NCBI GenBank assembly: GCA_040004225.1
Contig: JBDUBI010000204.1
Coordinates: forward strand, 1 to 7,419
Origin: JALYUA01 sp040004225
GTDB taxonomy: Bacteria; Acidobacteriota; Thermoanaerobaculia; UBA5066; Gp7-AA6
Length of the DNA stretch: 7,419 nt
Direction: 5' to 3'
Numbering within the stretch: position 1 is the stretch's first letter; every line of letters starts with the position of its first letter. The notes below the pieces were generated by a model. That model did not search any database. It was not told the DNA's origin and saw only the letters and a list, made by a program, of their open reading frames with translations. Made by a program: the position numbers and the translations under genes. Below are positions 5,758-7,419 of the stretch, one piece after another.

Positions 5758-6482
5758 ACGAGCGCGCCTTCGAGCTGTTTCCGGCGATCGACCTGAGAGG
5801 GGGACGCGTGGTCCGGCTGCGCCAGGGCGAGGCCTCCACCGAGATCCGGTTCTCGGGCGATCCCGTCGCCGTAGCGCGCCAGCTGGCGGAGGCCGGCGCG
5901 GCGGCCCTGCACGTGGTCGATCTCGACGGCGCCTTCGGCGGAGCTCCCGCGCAACTGTCCACGGTCGCGCGCATCTGCCGGGTGGCCCGGATCCCGGTCC
6001 GTCTCGGGGGCGGGTTGCGCCGGGAGCAGGACCTCGACGCGGCGTTTGCGGCCGGGATTTCCGTGGCGATCGTCGGGACGACGGCCGTGGAAGAGCCCGA
6101 CCGATTCCGGGCATGGGTCTCGAAATTTGGCGGCCGCCTCGCGGGCTCCCTGGACGTCCGGGGCGGGCTCGTGCGGACGCGCGGCTGGGTGTCCGAGACG
6201 GCCTTCCGCCTGGAGGACGCCGCCGCATTCCTGGCCGAGGCGGGCCTGCGCGACCTCGTCGTCACCGACGTCGAGAGGGACGGGGAGCTTTCCGGCCCCG
6301 ACATCGAACTCTTCCATCGCGCCGCCGAGGCCTTCGGCTCGCCCGTCGTCGCCGCGGGGGGAATTTCGAGCTCCGAAGACGTCGAACGTCTGCGCGCCTC
6401 GCCCTCGATCCGCGGAGCCGTCCTCGGCCGCGCGCTCTACGAGGGCCGCATCCCGCTCTCGATTTTCAGCGGTCCGGCATGA
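5754..6482 (+). CDS. hisA: ProFAR isomerase HisA
   Basis: HisA is a TIM-barrel enzyme that opens the aminoaldose ring of ProFAR to the aminoketose PRFAR by an Amadori rearrangement. The protein has 242 aa. By comparison with the Thermotoga enzyme, the two catalytic aspartates are Asp13 in FPAIDLRGG and Asp134 in GSLDVRGG, one on each half-barrel. Phosphate-binding glycine segments occur at RLGGGLR (83-89) and AAGGISS (200-206). The Gly-Trp pair (144-145) and TDVERDG (171-177) are also characteristic. Nothing suggests a bifunctional PriA: no trpF-like context is present, though residues alone do not exclude promiscuity. ATG 5754 overlaps the hisH stop as ATGA and has GGAG at 5746-5749. The stop overlaps the hisF start as ATGA. 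Confidence 0.97.
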   Translation: MNERAFELFPAIDLRGGRVVRLRQGEASTEIRFSGDPVAVARQLAEAGAAALHVVDLDGAFGGAPAQLSTVARICRVARIPVRLGGGLRREQDLDAAFAAGISVAIVGTTAVEEPDRFRAWVSKFGGRLAGSLDVRGGLVRTRGWVSETAFRLEDAAAFLAEAGLRDLVVTDVERDGELSGPDIELFHRAAEAFGSPVVAAGGISSSEDVERLRASPSIRGAVLGRALYEGRIPLSIFSGPA

Positions 6483-7252
6483 AGGGCACGACCGGGCTCA
6501 AGGTCCGTCTCGTTCCGTGTCTCGACGTCTCCGCCGGCCGGGTCGTCAAGGGAACCCGGTTCGAGAACCTCCGTGACGCGGGCGATCCGGTGGAAGCGGC
6601 CGCGCGCTACGCGGAGGAGGGCGCCGACGAGCTCATCTACCTGGATATTTCGGCGACCGCCGAAGAACGCGAAGCCGTGCTCCCGCTGGTCGAGAGGACC
6701 GCGGAAGCGCTCTTTGTCCCGCTGACTGTCGGCGGCGGGGTCCGCGGCTGCGCCCAAGCCGAAGCCCTGCTGAGGGCGGGCGCGGACCGCGTTGCGGTGA
6801 ACTCGGCGGCCGTCGAGCGGCCGGAGCTGCTCGGCGAGCTCGTCCGGGCGTTCGGCAATCAATGCATCGTCCTGGCGATCGACGCGGTCCGCAAGGAGGG
6901 CGGCTGGACGCTGCGCACTGTCGGAGGACGCCGGGAGTGGGACCGCGACGCGATCGCCTGGGCGCACGAGGGAGTGGAGCGGGGCGCGGGCGAGATCCTG
7001 CTGACCTCCATCGACCGCGACGGAACCGGATCCGGATACGATCTCGAGCTCGTGAGAACCGCGGCGCGCGGACTGTCCGTCCCCGTCATCGCCTCCGGCG
7101 GCGTAGGCGCTTACGAGCATCTCGTCGACGGCGCCCGGGCGGGCGCTTCGGCACTGCTCGTCGCCGGCCGCTTTCACGACCGCGTGCTGACCCTCGCGGG
7201 TGCGCGGCAGGCGCTTGACCAAGCCGGCATTCCCGTCCGGACCGCGGCATGA
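6479..7252 (+). CDS. hisF: Imidazole glycerol phosphate synthase cyclase subunit HisF
   Basis: HisF is the TIM-barrel cyclase that uses ammonia from HisH to turn PRFAR into imidazole glycerol phosphate and AICAR. It has 257 aa. The catalytic aspartates are Asp16 in PCLDV and Asp135 in LAIDAVR. Further signatures are GRVVKGTRFENLRDAGDPVE (20-39), DELIYLDI (50-57), TVGGGVR (83-89), GEILLTSIDRDGTGSGYD (171-188), and ASGGVG (205-210). By alignment with Thermotoga HisF the ammonia-gate residues are Arg10, Glu51, Arg104 and Glu172. The third is lysine in the reference enzyme. Near the C-terminus the usual Ala-Ser-x-Phe-His is AGRFH (229-233). ATG 6479 overlaps the hisA stop as ATGA; the ribosome-binding site is weak, so coupling to hisA translation is likely. 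The stop overlaps hisI as ATGA. Confidence 0.98.
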   Translation: MKGTTGLKVRLVPCLDVSAGRVVKGTRFENLRDAGDPVEAAARYAEEGADELIYLDISATAEEREAVLPLVERTAEALFVPLTVGGGVRGCAQAEALLRAGADRVAVNSAAVERPELLGELVRAFGNQCIVLAIDAVRKEGGWTLRTVGGRREWDRDAIAWAHEGVERGAGEILLTSIDRDGTGSGYDLELVRTAARGLSVPVIASGGVGAYEHLVDGARAGASALLVAGRFHDRVLTLAGARQALDQAGIPVRTAA

Positions 7253-7419
7253 CGGCCGGACAGGCGCTCGATCGCGTCCGGTTCGACGAGCGGGGCCTCG
7301 TTCCCGTCGTCGTGCGTGACACCGGGAGCGGCCGCGTCGCGATGCTGGCCTGGGCGGACCGCGCCGCGATCGAACGCACCCTCTCTTCCGGTGAGGCGAC
7401 CTTCTGGAGCCGATCGCGC
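7249..7419 (+). CDS. hisI: Phosphoribosyl-AMP cyclohydrolase HisI (5' part only)
   Basis: The first 57 codons of hisI are present and the gene runs off the right edge. HisI opens the adenine ring of phosphoribosyl-AMP, step three of the pathway. The visible sequence has the family pattern: RFDERGLVPVVVRD (11-24), then GRVAMLAWADRAAIERT (28-44), then ATFWSRSR (50-57). The last is the start of the conserved Phe-Trp-Ser-Arg-Ser-Arg segment that precedes the metal-binding cysteines. Those cysteines lie beyond the window. It cannot be seen whether the protein carries a fused HisE (phosphoribosyl-ATP pyrophosphohydrolase) domain; no separate hisE occurs in this window. ATG 7249 overlaps the hisF stop as ATGA. 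Confidence 0.95.
   Translation, partial: MTAGQALDRVRFDERGLVPVVVRDTGSGRVAMLAWADRAAIERTLSSGEATFWSRSR

Noticed and set aside
4403..6304. 633-codon open frame on the minus strand opposite hisB, hisH and hisA
   Set aside because: It is rich in Arg, Pro and Ser with no recognisable domain, and it mirrors well-supported genes; long antisense frames are common in high-GC coding DNA.
1..7419. Search for a new defence system, mobile element, CRISPR array or unknown gene cluster
   Set aside because: Every coding stretch is accounted for by recognised histidine biosynthesis genes; no transposase, integrase, spaced repeats or RNA gene was seen.

Overview
The window is almost entirely a histidine biosynthesis operon from a very GC-rich bacterium. 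Codon third positions are mostly G or C. The set is HisZ, a short-form HisG and a monofunctional HisB, preceded by a PHP-type histidinol phosphatase. The enterobacterial pattern (long HisG, bifunctional HisB) is therefore excluded. I would guess an Acidobacteriota-like or other deep Gram-negative lineage, but the sequence alone does not settle the taxon.

Layout. Positions 2-235 hold the C-terminus of a PHP-family histidinol phosphatase. Positions 236-536 hold no conventional gene, but they appear to be the control region of the operon. They contain a large imperfect inverted repeat (259-320), a sigma70-like promoter (357-386), a predicted 19-codon leader peptide with the run His-Pro-His-His-His (393-452), mutually exclusive RNA hairpins, and an intrinsic terminator (504-535) that ends one base before the hisZ ATG. 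Then follow hisZ, hisG, hisD, hisC, hisB, hisH, hisA, hisF and the first 57 codons of hisI, which runs off the window. All eight junctions between these nine genes overlap by 1 or 4 bases, so there is no intergenic DNA from 537 to the end.

Pathway. HisG with its regulatory partner HisZ condenses ATP and PRPP. HisE (not visible here) and HisI process the adduct. HisA isomerises ProFAR. The HisH/HisF pair makes imidazole glycerol phosphate. HisB dehydrates it, HisC transaminates, the PHP phosphatase dephosphorylates, and HisD oxidises histidinol to histidine. Only HisE is unseen. It may be fused to HisI or lie just downstream.

The enzymes are ordinary family members. The part that deserves a second look is the leader. 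Its pairing pattern reproduces the logic of ribosome-mediated his attenuation. The predicted start of transcription coincides with the leader peptide's GTG, which suggests a leaderless leader peptide. The 3' arm of the terminator also looks like the Shine-Dalgarno sequence of hisZ. I found no mobile element, CRISPR array, tRNA, rRNA or unknown gene cluster.
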